64,000 bases of DNA from Amycolatopsis pretoriensis (GTDB taxonomy: Bacteria > Actinomycetota > Actinomycetes > Mycobacteriales > Pseudonocardiaceae): positions 930,001-994,000 of the forward strand of contig NZ_FNUJ01000001.1 in assembly GCF_900107925.1 (NCBI RefSeq), given 5' to 3'. This document shows positions 17,818 through 26,215 of the stretch, piece by piece. The notes below the pieces were generated by a model. The model searched no databases, was not told where the DNA came from, and saw only the letters and a program-made list of their open reading frames with translations. Made by a program: the position numbers and the translations under genes. The number at the start of each line of letters is the position of its first letter. Within the stretch, counting starts at the first letter, position 1.

Positions 17818-18346
17818 GTCCCGGCCGCAGGCCGCGGGCGGCGAGCGCCGCGAGGATCCGCGGCACCGCCGCCACGGTCGCCGGGCGGCCTTCGTGCATC
17901 AGCACGACGCCACCCGGCGCCACGCGGTCCGCCGCGGCGACGATCTCGTCCTCCGCAGCACCGGCCCAGTCGCGGGTGTCGACGGTCCACAGCACCTCGG
18001 TCAGCCCGTGCGCGGCCGCGGTCCGCGCCACCGACGGGTCCGTGTCGCCGTAGGGCGGCCGGAACAGCTCCGGGCGCACCCCGGTCAGCGAAACCAGGAG
18101 GTCCTGGGTCCGCCGGACCTCCTGGTCGCGCACCCGCGCGGAGACGCCGGTGAGGTGCGGGTGCGTCCACGTGTGGTTGCCGAGCACGTGCCCCGCCGCC
18201 GCGATCTCCCGGACCAGCGCCGGGTGCGCGGCGGCGTGCTCGCCCCACAGGAAGAAGGTCGCCCGGACCCCGCCGAGGGCGGCCAGCAGCGCCGGCGTCG
18301 TCGAAGGGTACGGGCCGTCGTCGAAGGTCAGCGCCACCGAGTCCAC
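17804..18346 (-). CDS. NodB-type polysaccharide deacetylase (CE4)
   Basis: The 180-residue protein is a minimal NodB domain. It has the TFDDGPY motif with catalytic and metal Asp residues near the N-terminus, the metal-binding HTWTHPH, the RPPYGD motif and a C-terminal LMHEG. CE4 enzymes remove acetyl groups from chitin, peptidoglycan or xylan; the neighbouring xylanase makes acetylxylan a candidate, but peptidoglycan is equally possible. No signal peptide is visible from the GTG at 18346, which is odd for a wall or xylan deacetylase. No better upstream start was found. The gene converges with the xylanase (14-base overlap) and lies 55 bases downstream of the desaturase gene. Confidence 0.75.
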   Translation of the reverse strand: MDSVALTFDDGPYPSTTPALLAALGGVRATFFLWGEHAAAHPALVREIAAAGHVLGNHTWTHPHLTGVSARVRDQEVRRTQDLLVSLTGVRPELFRPPYGDTDPSVARTAAAHGLTEVLWTVDTRDWAGAAEDEIVAAADRVAPGGVVLMHEGRPATVAAVPRILAALAARGLRPGLTRG

Positions 18347-18401
18347 CCGGCCAAGGTCACCCGGCGGAACCCGCGAGGCAAGGACTTTCGGCGGGCTTTC
18401 G

Positions 18402-19334
18402 TCAGCGGGCCAGCGCGGCCAGCCGCTTCGGGGTGGGCCAGCGGACGTTCCACGCCCAGCCCAGCTTCTCGAACGCCCAGATCACCCGCGCGGAGACGTC
18501 GATCTGGCCGCGCAGCACGCCGTGGCGGGCCGACGTCGGGTCGGCGTGGTGGGTGTTGTGCCAGGACTCGCCCATCGACAGGATCGCCAGCGGCCAGAAG
18601 TTCGCCGACCGGTCGCGGCTGGCGAACGGGCGCTCGCCGATCATGTGGCAGATCGAGTTCACCGACCACGTCACGTGGTGCTGGAACGAGATCCGCGCCA
18701 GGCCGGCCCAGAGGAACGCCGTCAGCGCGCCCCACCACGACAGCGTGATCAGGCCGCCGAGCAGCGGCGGGAGCAGCAGGCTCAGCACCACCCACAGCGG
18801 GAAGAGCCGGTCGACGACGCGCATGTCGCGGTCGCCTGCCAGGTCGGGGGCGAAGCGGTCCACGTTGGTCTTGTCACGGCCGAAGAGCCAGCCCATGTGG
18901 GCGTGCCAGAAGCCGCGGGCGAGCGCGACCGGGGACGTGCCGAACAGCCACGGCGAGTGCGGGTCGCCCTCGCGGTCGGAGAAGGCGTGGTGCCGGCGGT
19001 GGTCGGCGACCCAGCCGATCACCGGGCCCTGCGCGGCGAGGCCGCCGGCGATGGCCAGCGCGATCCGCAGCGCCCGCTTCGCGCGGAACGCGCCGTGGGT
19101 GAAGTACCGGTGGTAGCCGATGGTGATGCCCAGCGTCGACACGACGAAGAACGCGCCGCCGATGGTGAGGTCGAGCCAGCTGACGCCCCAGCCCCAGAAC
19201 ACCGGGACGGCCGCGGCGAGCGCGAGGAACGGGACCAGCAGGAACGTCCGGATGGTGATCAGCTCGGCCACCGTCTGGCGGCCGGAGAGCACGGGTTTCG
19301 GGACGGAACGGGGAGCCTTCACGGAGGCTGTCAT
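18402..19334 (-). CDS. Membrane fatty acid desaturase (acyl-CoA delta-9 type)
   Basis: The 310-residue membrane protein carries the three histidine boxes of the stearoyl-CoA desaturase family: HRYFTH (75-80), HRRHH (112-116) and HNTHH (259-263). These bind a di-iron centre. Four hydrophobic helices flank them. The enzyme would introduce a cis double bond at carbon 9 of saturated acyl chains, using electrons from a ferredoxin or reductase encoded elsewhere. The ATG at 19334 follows a GAGAAG ribosome site; a longer upstream reading is Arg/Pro-rich and unlikely. Oleoyl products are the substrate of the 10-methyl branching enzymes encoded 0.6 kb away, so a metabolic link is likely. Confidence 0.85.
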   Translation of the reverse strand: MTASVKAPRSVPKPVLSGRQTVAELITIRTFLLVPFLALAAAVPVFWGWGVSWLDLTIGGAFFVVSTLGITIGYHRYFTHGAFRAKRALRIALAIAGGLAAQGPVIGWVADHRRHHAFSDREGDPHSPWLFGTSPVALARGFWHAHMGWLFGRDKTNVDRFAPDLAGDRDMRVVDRLFPLWVVLSLLLPPLLGGLITLSWWGALTAFLWAGLARISFQHHVTWSVNSICHMIGERPFASRDRSANFWPLAILSMGESWHNTHHADPTSARHGVLRGQIDVSARVIWAFEKLGWAWNVRWPTPKRLAALAR

Positions 19335-19563
19335 GCACTTCTCGTTTCGAGGTCGACGCGCGCGTGCGCGGGCAGCCGGGGAGCGGGAACACCCGGCGAT
19401 CAACGGTCTGGGGCGGGCCGGGCGCGTCGCCGCTCCTGTCGGCGATGGCCTCGGTGGCCCCGGTCGGGAGTGGAACCGGCGGGACGCCGGCGTCCAAGGG
19501 GGTCTCCCGATGCGTCTCACGTTACCTGATCGTTGTGAACCCGCAGTGTGGCCGCGCACGAGA

Positions 19564-19593
19564 AAGGCCCCCGCCCCGGGGGGCGAGGGCCTT
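19564..19593 (-). terminator. Hairpin terminator downstream of the cold-shock gene
   Basis: Read leftward, AGGCCCTCGCCCC pairs with GGGGCGGGGGCCT across a short loop, followed by TTTCT. It lies 14 bases after the cold-shock gene's stop codon. The 273-base gap 19335-19607 otherwise shows no gene and should hold the desaturase promoter. Confidence 0.75.
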
Positions 19594-19607
19594 CGGTGCC
19601 TCGTGGC

Positions 19608-19811
19608 TCAGATGACGCTCACGCGCTGGGCCTGCGGGCCCTTCTGGCCCTGGCCGATCTCGAACTCCACGCGCTGGCCCTCATCGAGGGACTTGAAGCC
19701 GGTGCCCTGGATCTCGGAGTAGTGGACGAACACGTCCGGGCCCCCGCCATCCTGGGCGATGAAGCCGAAGCCCTTTTCGCCGTTGAACCACTTGACACTG
19801 CCCTGAGCCAT
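19608..19811 (-). CDS. Cold-shock domain protein (CspA family)
   Basis: The 67-residue protein is a single cold-shock domain with both nucleic-acid-binding motifs, [12 protein letters not shown] (RNP1) and VFVHYSEI (RNP2), and the usual length. It binds single-stranded RNA or DNA and acts as an RNA chaperone. The ATG at 19811 gives the canonical N-terminus (MAQGSVKWF). A strong hairpin terminator follows. It sits between the desaturase and the fatty-acid-branching pair; this may be chance, although desaturation, branching and cold-shock proteins all concern adaptation to low temperature. Confidence 0.92.
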   Translation of the reverse strand: MAQGSVKWFNGEKGFGFIAQDGGGPDVFVHYSEIQGTGFKSLDEGQRVEFEIGQGQKGPQAQRVSVI

Positions 19812-19911
19812 ACCAATACCTACTCTTTGTAGTGAGCCTGGACGCCCCGTTCGGACGCCCGGTCTCGCGACCATCCTTCCATTCCCGGTCCCGCGCGGCC
19901 AGCCCCGGTGG

Positions 19912-21177
19912 TCAAACTCCCCAATCGGGGCGCAGCGGCATGCCCATCCCGCCCTCGCGGTCGGTCCGCACGCCCAGGATCTGGTGCAGTTCGATCTCGC
20001 GTCGTTCGAAGGCCAGCCGGCAGGCCGCGAGGTACAGTGCCCACACCCGGCTGCGCCCGGCGCCGGCCTCGGAAACGGCCTCGTCCCAGTGCTCGTCGAG
20101 GTTCGCGCACCACCCGGCCAGGGTCAGCGCGTAGTGCTCGCGGAGGTTCTCCGAGTGCCGGACCTCCAGCCCGGCGTCGTGCATGGCCGTCATCAGCTCC
20201 CCGGGGGCCTCGAGCTCGCCGTCCGGGAAGACGTACCGGTCGATGAACCCGCGCGAGCGGTGGGCGACGCTGGTGTCCGGGTTGGTGATGCAGTGGTTGA
20301 GCAGCCGCCCGTGCGGCTTGAGCTTCTCGGCGAGGAACCGGAAGTAGCCGGGCACGTTGCGGGCGCCGATGTGCTCGGTCAGCCCGATCGAGGAGATCGC
20401 GTCGAACCCGGTCTCGGTGACGTCCCGGTAGTCCAGGTGGCGGATCTCGGCGCGGTCGGCCAGCCCGAGGGCGACGATGTTCTTCTGCGCCCACTGCGCC
20501 TGTTCACGCGAAAGGGTGACTCCGAGCGCCTCGACGCCGTAGTGCCGGACGGCGTGCGCGACCATGCCGCCCCAGCCGCAGCCCACGTCGAGCAGTTTCA
20601 TGCCCGGCTGCAGGCCGAGCTTGCGGCAGACCAGGTCGAACTTGTGGTACTGCGCCTCCTCCAGGGAGGAGCCCGCCTCCGGGAACACCGCGCACGTGTA
20701 GGCCATCGACGGGCCGAGGACCAGCTCGTAGAACCGGTTGGACACGTCGTAGTGGCTGGCGATGGCCTCGCTGTCGCGGCCCTTCGAGTGCCGCAGCGCG
20801 GTCAGCCCGCGCCGGAACCGGCTCGGGTGCTCCTCGGCGGGCGGCTTGACCACGCGCAGGTGGCGCGGGCCGAGCTTGCGCAGCAGCCACAGCCGGTCGG
20901 CCGGGCTGAGCTGGTCGACCTGGGCCGCCAGCGCGTGCAGGGCGGTGTAGAGGTCACCGGTGACGTCGAGCGCGCCGGCGACGTACGCGCGGGCGAGGCC
21001 GAGGTCGCCGGGGGAAGACATCAGGTAGTCCAGGGCCAGCGGCGAGCGCACCTGGATCGCGACCGGCGCGTCGGCCGGGCCGCTGCTGCTGCCGTCGTAG
21101 GCGGTGATCGACACGGTCGCGCGGGGGCCGAGCAGGCGTTCGAAGACCTCGCCGACCGGGATGGTTGCCTGGTTCAC
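19912..21177 (-). CDS. tmsB: Cyclopropane-fatty-acid-synthase-like methyltransferase, 10-methyl fatty acid branching (TmsB/BfaA type)
   Basis: The 421-residue protein belongs to the CFA synthase / mycolic acid methyltransferase family. The SAM-binding [10 protein letters not shown] lies near residue 190, and the family segments SIGLTEHIG and HCITNPDTS follow. Such enzymes transfer a methyl group to a double bond of a phospholipid acyl chain. Paired with an FAD-linked reductase, as here (11-base gap), they make 10-methylene and then 10-methyl-stearic (tuberculostearic) acid in actinobacteria. The GTG at 21177 follows AAAGGAA with seven bases spacing, better than an upstream alternative. The pairing is what separates it from a plain cyclopropane synthase. 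Confidence 0.8.
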   Translation of the reverse strand: MNQATIPVGEVFERLLGPRATVSITAYDGSSSGPADAPVAIQVRSPLALDYLMSSPGDLGLARAYVAGALDVTGDLYTALHALAAQVDQLSPADRLWLLRKLGPRHLRVVKPPAEEHPSRFRRGLTALRHSKGRDSEAIASHYDVSNRFYELVLGPSMAYTCAVFPEAGSSLEEAQYHKFDLVCRKLGLQPGMKLLDVGCGWGGMVAHAVRHYGVEALGVTLSREQAQWAQKNIVALGLADRAEIRHLDYRDVTETGFDAISSIGLTEHIGARNVPGYFRFLAEKLKPHGRLLNHCITNPDTSVAHRSRGFIDRYVFPDGELEAPGELMTAMHDAGLEVRHSENLREHYALTLAGWCANLDEHWDEAVSEAGAGRSRVWALYLAACRLAFERREIELHQILGVRTDREGGMGMPLRPDWGV

Positions 21178-21188
21178 GTTCGTTCCTT

Positions 21189-22571
21189 TCACCGGCGGCG
21201 GACGCATTTCTCGTAGAGGCCGAGCAGCCGCTCGGCCGGGTCGTAGGTCCGCTTGAGGTCCCGGTAGGTGTCGCCGTTGTAGAGCCGCCAGAACTCGTCT
21301 TCGGCGTAGAAGCTGTCCGAATAGAGCGACTTGTGCCCGCCCAGCCGGGTGACCTCGGCTTCGATCATCCGGTTGTGCACGCCGTCACGCTCGCCGGGGT
21401 CGAGCGGGACGGCCGACCAGAACCCGAAGTTGACGTACAGCGCTTCGGGGTCAAGCTCGTAGAGCGGCCAGCGCACGCCGCCGGGGCGCTGCCGCAGCGG
21501 GCAGATCCACACGGGGCTGATCGGGATCTCCCGTTCGAAGAACTCCAGGAACTCCGCGGCGCGCCCGATCGGGACCTCGATGTCCTGCACGATCGTCTCC
21601 TCCGGCGGGAGGCGCCGCAGCTTGAGCAGCCGCTCGGCGATCTTGAACCGGCGGTCGAGCGCCACGGCCTTCCAGTACACCGACGACCGCAGGAACCGGC
21701 GGCCGAGCAGCAGCCGCGGCAGCCGGTGCTGGACACCGAACGCACGCGAGCACCAGAACCAGTCGGTGTCCCAGCGCCAGAGGTAGGCGCGGACGGTGAG
21801 GTGGTCCGTTTGACGTCGCTGGATCGAGCGGTAGTAGATGTCCAGCCAGGTGTAGTCGCTCGTCGCGGGCGCGGTGTCGGTGAACTTCGCCAGGGTCAGG
21901 TACAGCTCGTCGGGGCCGAAGATCGTGCCGTCGACGAAGTCGTGCTCGCCGCTGTCGCAGGCTTCGGCCAGCGCGCGGAAGTAGCTGTCCCGGTCGTGGT
22001 GGCGGACGTGCCGGAGCTCGACGAACGGCTTGACCGGCTCGAGCAGGATCTTCAGCCGCAGCGCGTAGCCGAGGGTGCCGTAGGAGTTGGGGAAGCCGCG
22101 GAAGAGGTCCCGGTGCTCGTTGTCCGGCGTGGCGACGACGATCCGCCCGTCCCCGGTGAGCACTTCGAGCTCGAGCACCGACTCGTGCGGCATGCCGTTG
22201 CGGAACGACGAGGACTCGATGCCGAGGCCGGTGACGGCACCGCCGAGGGTGATGGTCTTCAGCTGCGGGACGACCAGCGGCATCAGCCCGTGCGGCAGGG
22301 TGGCGTCGACGAGCTGTTCGTAGGTGACCATCCCTTCGACATCGGCGGTGCGGCTCTCGGGGTCGACGCGCAGCACGTGGGTGAAGCCGGAGACGTCCAG
22401 CCCGGGGTGCTTCGCGGCGGCGCGGGAGCGGAAGAGGTTGGAGGTCCGCTTGGCGAGCCGGATCGTCGCTTGGCCGGCGATGGCGGTGAGCTGCCGCCGC
22501 ACCGCGTCGACGCGGGCTTCGTGTTCGGGGAACGGCGGGGCTTCCGGCACCCCGGCCTGATCGATGGTCAC
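21189..22571 (-). CDS. tmsA: FAD-binding oxidoreductase, 10-methylene fatty acyl reductase (TmsA/BfaB type)
   Basis: The 460-residue protein has an N-terminal FAD-binding type 4 (PCMH) domain, seen in KTITLGGAVTGLGIESSSFRNG and the preceding strand pattern, and a C-terminal substrate domain related to DWARF1/DHCR24-type reductases. In mycobacteria and related genera this protein, encoded next to a CFA-synthase-like methyltransferase, reduces the 10-methylene intermediate to the 10-methyl fatty acid. The GTG at 22571 is the first start of the frame, and the gene precedes tmsB in one leftward operon. A third gene (tmsC, small membrane protein) seen in some species is not present beside it. Confidence 0.78.
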   Translation of the reverse strand: MTIDQAGVPEAPPFPEHEARVDAVRRQLTAIAGQATIRLAKRTSNLFRSRAAAKHPGLDVSGFTHVLRVDPESRTADVEGMVTYEQLVDATLPHGLMPLVVPQLKTITLGGAVTGLGIESSSFRNGMPHESVLELEVLTGDGRIVVATPDNEHRDLFRGFPNSYGTLGYALRLKILLEPVKPFVELRHVRHHDRDSYFRALAEACDSGEHDFVDGTIFGPDELYLTLAKFTDTAPATSDYTWLDIYYRSIQRRQTDHLTVRAYLWRWDTDWFWCSRAFGVQHRLPRLLLGRRFLRSSVYWKAVALDRRFKIAERLLKLRRLPPEETIVQDIEVPIGRAAEFLEFFEREIPISPVWICPLRQRPGGVRWPLYELDPEALYVNFGFWSAVPLDPGERDGVHNRMIEAEVTRLGGHKSLYSDSFYAEDEFWRLYNGDTYRDLKRTYDPAERLLGLYEKCVRRR

Positions 22572-22764
22572 GTGGTCGATCCTGCCTCACGCCGACGGCG
22601 GGCGCACCGTGCCGTCCGGGCGGGCTTTCGCGGCCTGTCCCGGGTGGTGGGAACGGTTCAGGCGACGCCCCTCGGCGGGTGTCCGCTTCGAGGAGATCCG
22701 CCGCCGCGGCCCGGAACGCCCCGATCTTCGGCAGCCGGTAGCGGTTCCGGCTGCCACGCTCTAA

Positions 22765-22787
22765 AATGTCATCGAAAGGATGACATT
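22765..22787. promoter_or_regulatory. Perfect 9-bp inverted repeat upstream of the DUF6292 gene
   Basis: AATGTCATC and GATGACATT are separated by the five bases GAAAG. The arms are AT-rich relative to the region and the site lies between the divergent tmsA and DUF6292 genes (234-base gap). This looks like a dimeric regulator's operator. A TAAAAT at 22762-22767 could be a -10 overlapping it. No known regulator is assigned. Confidence 0.6.
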
Positions 22788-22805
22788 CGACAGGTCGCCG
22801 GATCG

Positions 22806-23318
22806 ATGACGGCGATCGCCGGGGTTGATCGCGGTGGTGACCGGGTATCCGGCGCTCGGACCGCGGGGATCCCGCGGCCGGATGGGGAAAGCGAGGCGGC
22901 GTTGAGCATTCTGATCGATTTCGGGCGCGATACGGAGTTCTCGTTCGAGCGGGGGTTGCGCGGGTACGTCGCCGCGGTGGCCCGCGCGGTGGGGGTCGGG
23001 CTGGAGTCCTGCACACTGGACGCGGGCACCCCCGCGGCGGCGTACATCGCGCTCGACTGGCGGCTCAGCCGGTTCGCCGAACACGACCTGGCCCTGGTGT
23101 GGGACGAAGCGAACGGCTGGGCGGCCGCGATCGAAGACTCGGGCGGCGCGACCGTGCTGACCTACCTGGGCGGCGAAGTGCTCCCCGAACCCCGCGCGGT
23201 GGTCCGCTTCCTGGCGGCGGTCCGCGCCGGCGATCCCGACGCCGGAACCCTGGAGGCACCCGAGCTCCGCGAGCCGGGCCGGCACGAGGAACTCCTGGGG
23301 ACACTGGCCCCGAGCTGA
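22806..23318 (+). CDS. DUF6292 family protein
   Basis: The product is up to 170 residues. Residues about 36-145 match my memory of DUF6292, a small actinobacterial domain with the pattern RGYVAAVARAVGVG, an AYIALDWRL-like strand and a final TYLGGEVLPEP motif before a helix. The function is unknown; such proteins are often encoded near regulators or stress genes. The start is uncertain. ATG at 22806 lacks a strong ribosome site, whereas TTG at 22902 follows GGGGAAAGCGAGG and starts just before the domain (138 residues). The gene is followed 23 bases later by the S9 peptidase gene, so the two are likely cotranscribed from the inverted-repeat promoter region. Confidence 0.65.
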   Translation: MTAIAGVDRGGDRVSGARTAGIPRPDGESEAALSILIDFGRDTEFSFERGLRGYVAAVARAVGVGLESCTLDAGTPAAAYIALDWRLSRFAEHDLALVWDEANGWAAAIEDSGGATVLTYLGGEVLPEPRAVVRFLAAVRAGDPDAGTLEAPELREPGRHEELLGTLAPS

Positions 23319-23341
23319 TCATCTGCGGCACACTGGGGCGG

Positions 23342-25189
23342 GTGCTGACGGCGGAAACCGCGGTGGACCGGAAAGTGCCGCGCGAGCCGCGGATCTCCCC
23401 GGACGGCCGGTGGGTGGTGTACGTCGCCGCCCCGGTGGGCCGGGCCGGCCGGCTCCCCGTGAGTGAGTTGTGGCTCATCCCTTCCGATGGCAGCGCGACG
23501 CCTCGGAGGCTTGCGGCCGGCGCGGTCGCGGAGGATCACGCGCCGCGGTGGGCGCCCGATTCCGGCTCGGTGTTCTTCCTCTCGGACCGCGCGAACCGGG
23601 GGACGGCGCAGCTCTACCGCATCGGCCTCGGCGACGGCGAGCCCGAGCGGTTCACCGAGTGGCCGGCCGGGATCAGCGGCCACATCCCGCTGCCGGCGGC
23701 GGTGGTGCTGATCGCACCGGATCCTCAGGAGCCGCTGGGTGATCCCCGGGTGCGCACTGTCGGACGAGCTGAGAGCGGGCGTGGTGGACCTGAAGCTCGT
23801 TCGGGCGATCTGGAGAATCGCTGGGACTCCGCGGCCCGCCCCGATCGGCTCTGGCTGCTCGACCTCCGCGCCGCCGGCATCAAGCCACTCGGCGACCTCG
23901 GCCGCCGGCACGTCCGGGAAGTCGCCGTCCGGCCCGACTTCGCCACCCTCGCCGTCCTCACCTGGTCCTGTGCCGATCGCGAACCCGGCGTCTTCGACCC
24001 CGGCCTCCACTTCGTCGACCTCGCCACCGGCGAGACCCACGACCAACCCACCCCGCCCCTCGAGGCGTCCCACCCGGCCTGGTGGCACGACGGCACCACC
24101 TGGCACCTCGCCCACCTCGGCCTGACCCCGCCCGGCCTCATCGGCGGCACCGCGGTCTTCGACAACGGCGACAACCTCACCGCCGGCCTGGACGCCTGCC
24201 CGATCGAACTCACCCAGGTCGACACCGGCCCACCCCTCGCCCTCTTCGCCGAAGGCCTGGACACGACCGTCCGCCGCGGGACGACCGAGATCGCCCGCGT
24301 CCACGGCACCTCCCTCACCGCGAGCCCGGACGGCGCCACGATCGCGCTCGTCGCGAGCACCGGAACCGGACCCGAGGAGATCCACGCCGGCCCGCCGCAC
24401 CGCCTGAACCGCGTCAGCGCACCCGCCCCGCCGGGCACCTGGGGCACCCAGCACCGCCTCGCCTACCGCGCCCCGGACGGCCTGGACCTCGACGGCCTCC
24501 TGATCCTGCCGCCCGGCACGACGAAGGCCGATGGCCCGTTCCCGCTCGTCACCCTCGTCCACGGCGGTCCGTACGACCGCTACGCCGACCGCTTCCACCT
24601 CGGCTGGTACCCCTCCGGCCAGTGGCTCGCCGCGGCCGGGTTCGCGGCGTTCCTCCCGAACGCGCGCGGCGGACTGGGCCACGGCCACGCTTTCGCGTCC
24701 GCCGTCGCCGGGGACGTCGGCGGTGGCGAGTTCGCCGACGTCCTCTCCGGCATCGACCTCCTGGTCGAAGACGGCGTCGCCGACGAAGCCCGGCTCGGCA
24801 TCGGCGGCTGGAGCCACGGCGGGTTCTTCGCCGCCTGGGCGGTCACGCGAACCGACCGCTTCAAAGCGGCCGTCGTCGGCGCCGGCGTCATCGACTGGCC
24901 GCTCCTGGCCGCGACCGGCGAGCACTCCCGGTTCGAAGCCGCACTGGGCGGCCGGGAGAACAGCCCGATCACGCACGCGGCGAACATCCGCACACCCGTC
25001 CTCATCCTGCACGGCGAGGACGACACGAACGTCCCGCTCTCGCAGGCCGAACTCCTGCACCACGCCCTCGGCGACCGCCCGCACGAGTTCGTCGTCTACC
25101 CGCGCGAGGGCCACTCGATCCGCGAACGCGGCCACCAGATCGACGTCCTGAACCGCACGCGCGACTGGTTCTCAGACCTGCTCGCCTAA
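23342..25189 (+). CDS. S9-family serine peptidase / acyl-peptide hydrolase-like
   Basis: The 615-residue protein has an N-terminal seven-bladed propeller region (about 1-370, with repeated WD/DPP-like strands such as PRWAPDSGSVFFLSDR) and a C-terminal alpha/beta-hydrolase domain. The catalytic serine is in GWSHGG (about residue 491), the aspartate in HGEDDTNVP (about 560) and the histidine in REGHS (about 590). This is the layout of prolyl oligopeptidase-family enzymes, which cleave short peptides. No signal peptide is seen, so it is cytoplasmic. A GTG at 23342 fits the N-terminal strand; its ribosome site is weak, suggesting coupling to the DUF6292 gene. The 3' end overlaps the convergent hpaD gene by 18 bases. 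Confidence 0.8.
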   Translation: MLTAETAVDRKVPREPRISPDGRWVVYVAAPVGRAGRLPVSELWLIPSDGSATPRRLAAGAVAEDHAPRWAPDSGSVFFLSDRANRGTAQLYRIGLGDGEPERFTEWPAGISGHIPLPAAVVLIAPDPQEPLGDPRVRTVGRAESGRGGPEARSGDLENRWDSAARPDRLWLLDLRAAGIKPLGDLGRRHVREVAVRPDFATLAVLTWSCADREPGVFDPGLHFVDLATGETHDQPTPPLEASHPAWWHDGTTWHLAHLGLTPPGLIGGTAVFDNGDNLTAGLDACPIELTQVDTGPPLALFAEGLDTTVRRGTTEIARVHGTSLTASPDGATIALVASTGTGPEEIHAGPPHRLNRVSAPAPPGTWGTQHRLAYRAPDGLDLDGLLILPPGTTKADGPFPLVTLVHGGPYDRYADRFHLGWYPSGQWLAAAGFAAFLPNARGGLGHGHAFASAVAGDVGGGEFADVLSGIDLLVEDGVADEARLGIGGWSHGGFFAAWAVTRTDRFKAAVVGAGVIDWPLLAATGEHSRFEAALGGRENSPITHAANIRTPVLILHGEDDTNVPLSQAELLHHALGDRPHEFVVYPREGHSIRERGHQIDVLNRTRDWFSDLLA

Positions 25190-26215
25190 CTTGAACTCCG
25201 CCGAACCGGCGCTGAAGGAGAACCCGTCCGCTCCGATGGTGACGTCGGCCTCGCGCGGCTCGGCCCGGGCGACGACCGGGGCCACCGCACCGGCCAGGTC
25301 CAGCACCACCGACGCGTCGGTGTACCAGCTGGGCACCACCGGGTTGCCCCACCAGTCGCGGCGCTGGTTGTCGTGGACGTCCCACGTGATCACCGGGTTG
25401 TCCGGGTCGCCGGTGTAGTAGTCGTGCGTGTAGATCTCGATGCGGTGCCCGTCCGGATCCCGGACGTACAGGTAGAACGCGTTCGACACGCCGTGCCGGC
25501 CCGGGCCACGTTCGATCATGCCCGGCTTGCGCAGCGCGCCGAGGTGGTCGCAGATGTGCAGGATCTGGTGCCGTTCGTGCGAGGCGAACGCGATGTGGTG
25601 CAGCCGCGGGCCGTCGCCGCCGGTCAGGGCGACGTCGTGCACCGTCGGCTTGCGGAACATCCAGGCCGCGTACACCGTGCCCTCGTCGTCCTGGATGTCT
25701 TCCGAAACGCGGAAACCCAAGCCCTCGTAGTACCTCCGGGCCGCCGGGACGTCGGGGGTGTCCAGGTTGAAGTGGTCCAAACGCGACAGTGCGCCGGCAC
25801 CGTGGACGTCGTAGCGCTGCGTGAACCGCTCGACGTGCTCGGCCTCGTGGAAGAACTCGACCGGGAACCCGAGCGGGTCGATGACGCGCACCGCCTCGCC
25901 GATCCCGCGCGTCGCCCCCGCCGCCCGCCGCTCGACCCGGCAGCCGAGCGAGCGGTAGTACGCGTCGGCCAGATCGAGATCGGCCGCACTCCGGACGCGG
26001 TAGGCGAGCACCGCGAGAGCGGCCGTCGGCCCCTTCCGCAGGATCAGCGAATGGTGCAGGTACTCCTCGAACGCCCGGAGGTACAACGCGGAAGAGTCTT
26101 CGTGGGTGACGACGAGCCCGAGCACGTCGACGTAGAAGGCCCGGGACGCGGCGAGGTCGGTGACGACGAGCTCGGCGTACGCGCAGCGGAGGACGTCCGG
26201 CGGGGTGGCGGTCAT
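25172..26215 (-). CDS. hpaD: Homoprotocatechuate (3,4-dihydroxyphenylacetate) 2,3-dioxygenase
   Basis: The 347-residue protein is a two-domain vicinal-oxygen-chelate extradiol dioxygenase, strikingly like the Brevibacterium fuscum enzyme as I recall it. Its predicted metal ligands His148, His207 and Glu260 sit at a constant offset of seven from that enzyme's His155, His214 and Glu267. The signature segments RGPGRHGVSNAFYLY and YYTGDPDNP are present. It opens the ring of homoprotocatechuate to 5-carboxymethyl-2-hydroxymuconic semialdehyde. The ATG at 26215 overlaps the stop codon of hpaE. It is the last gene of the leftward hpa operon. Metal (Fe or Mn) cannot be told from sequence. Confidence 0.92.
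   Translation of the reverse strand: MTATPPDVLRCAYAELVVTDLAASRAFYVDVLGLVVTHEDSSALYLRAFEEYLHHSLILRKGPTAALAVLAYRVRSAADLDLADAYYRSLGCRVERRAAGATRGIGEAVRVIDPLGFPVEFFHEAEHVERFTQRYDVHGAGALSRLDHFNLDTPDVPAARRYYEGLGFRVSEDIQDDEGTVYAAWMFRKPTVHDVALTGGDGPRLHHIAFASHERHQILHICDHLGALRKPGMIERGPGRHGVSNAFYLYVRDPDGHRIEIYTHDYYTGDPDNPVITWDVHDNQRRDWWGNPVVPSWYTDASVVLDLAGAVAPVVARAEPREADVTIGADGFSFSAGSAEFKLGEQV

Noticed and set aside
18402..19559. Longer 385-residue form of the desaturase starting near 19559
   Set aside because: The extra N-terminus is Arg/Pro-rich, unlike the family, and would run across the cold-shock terminator region; ATG 19334 has a ribosome site.
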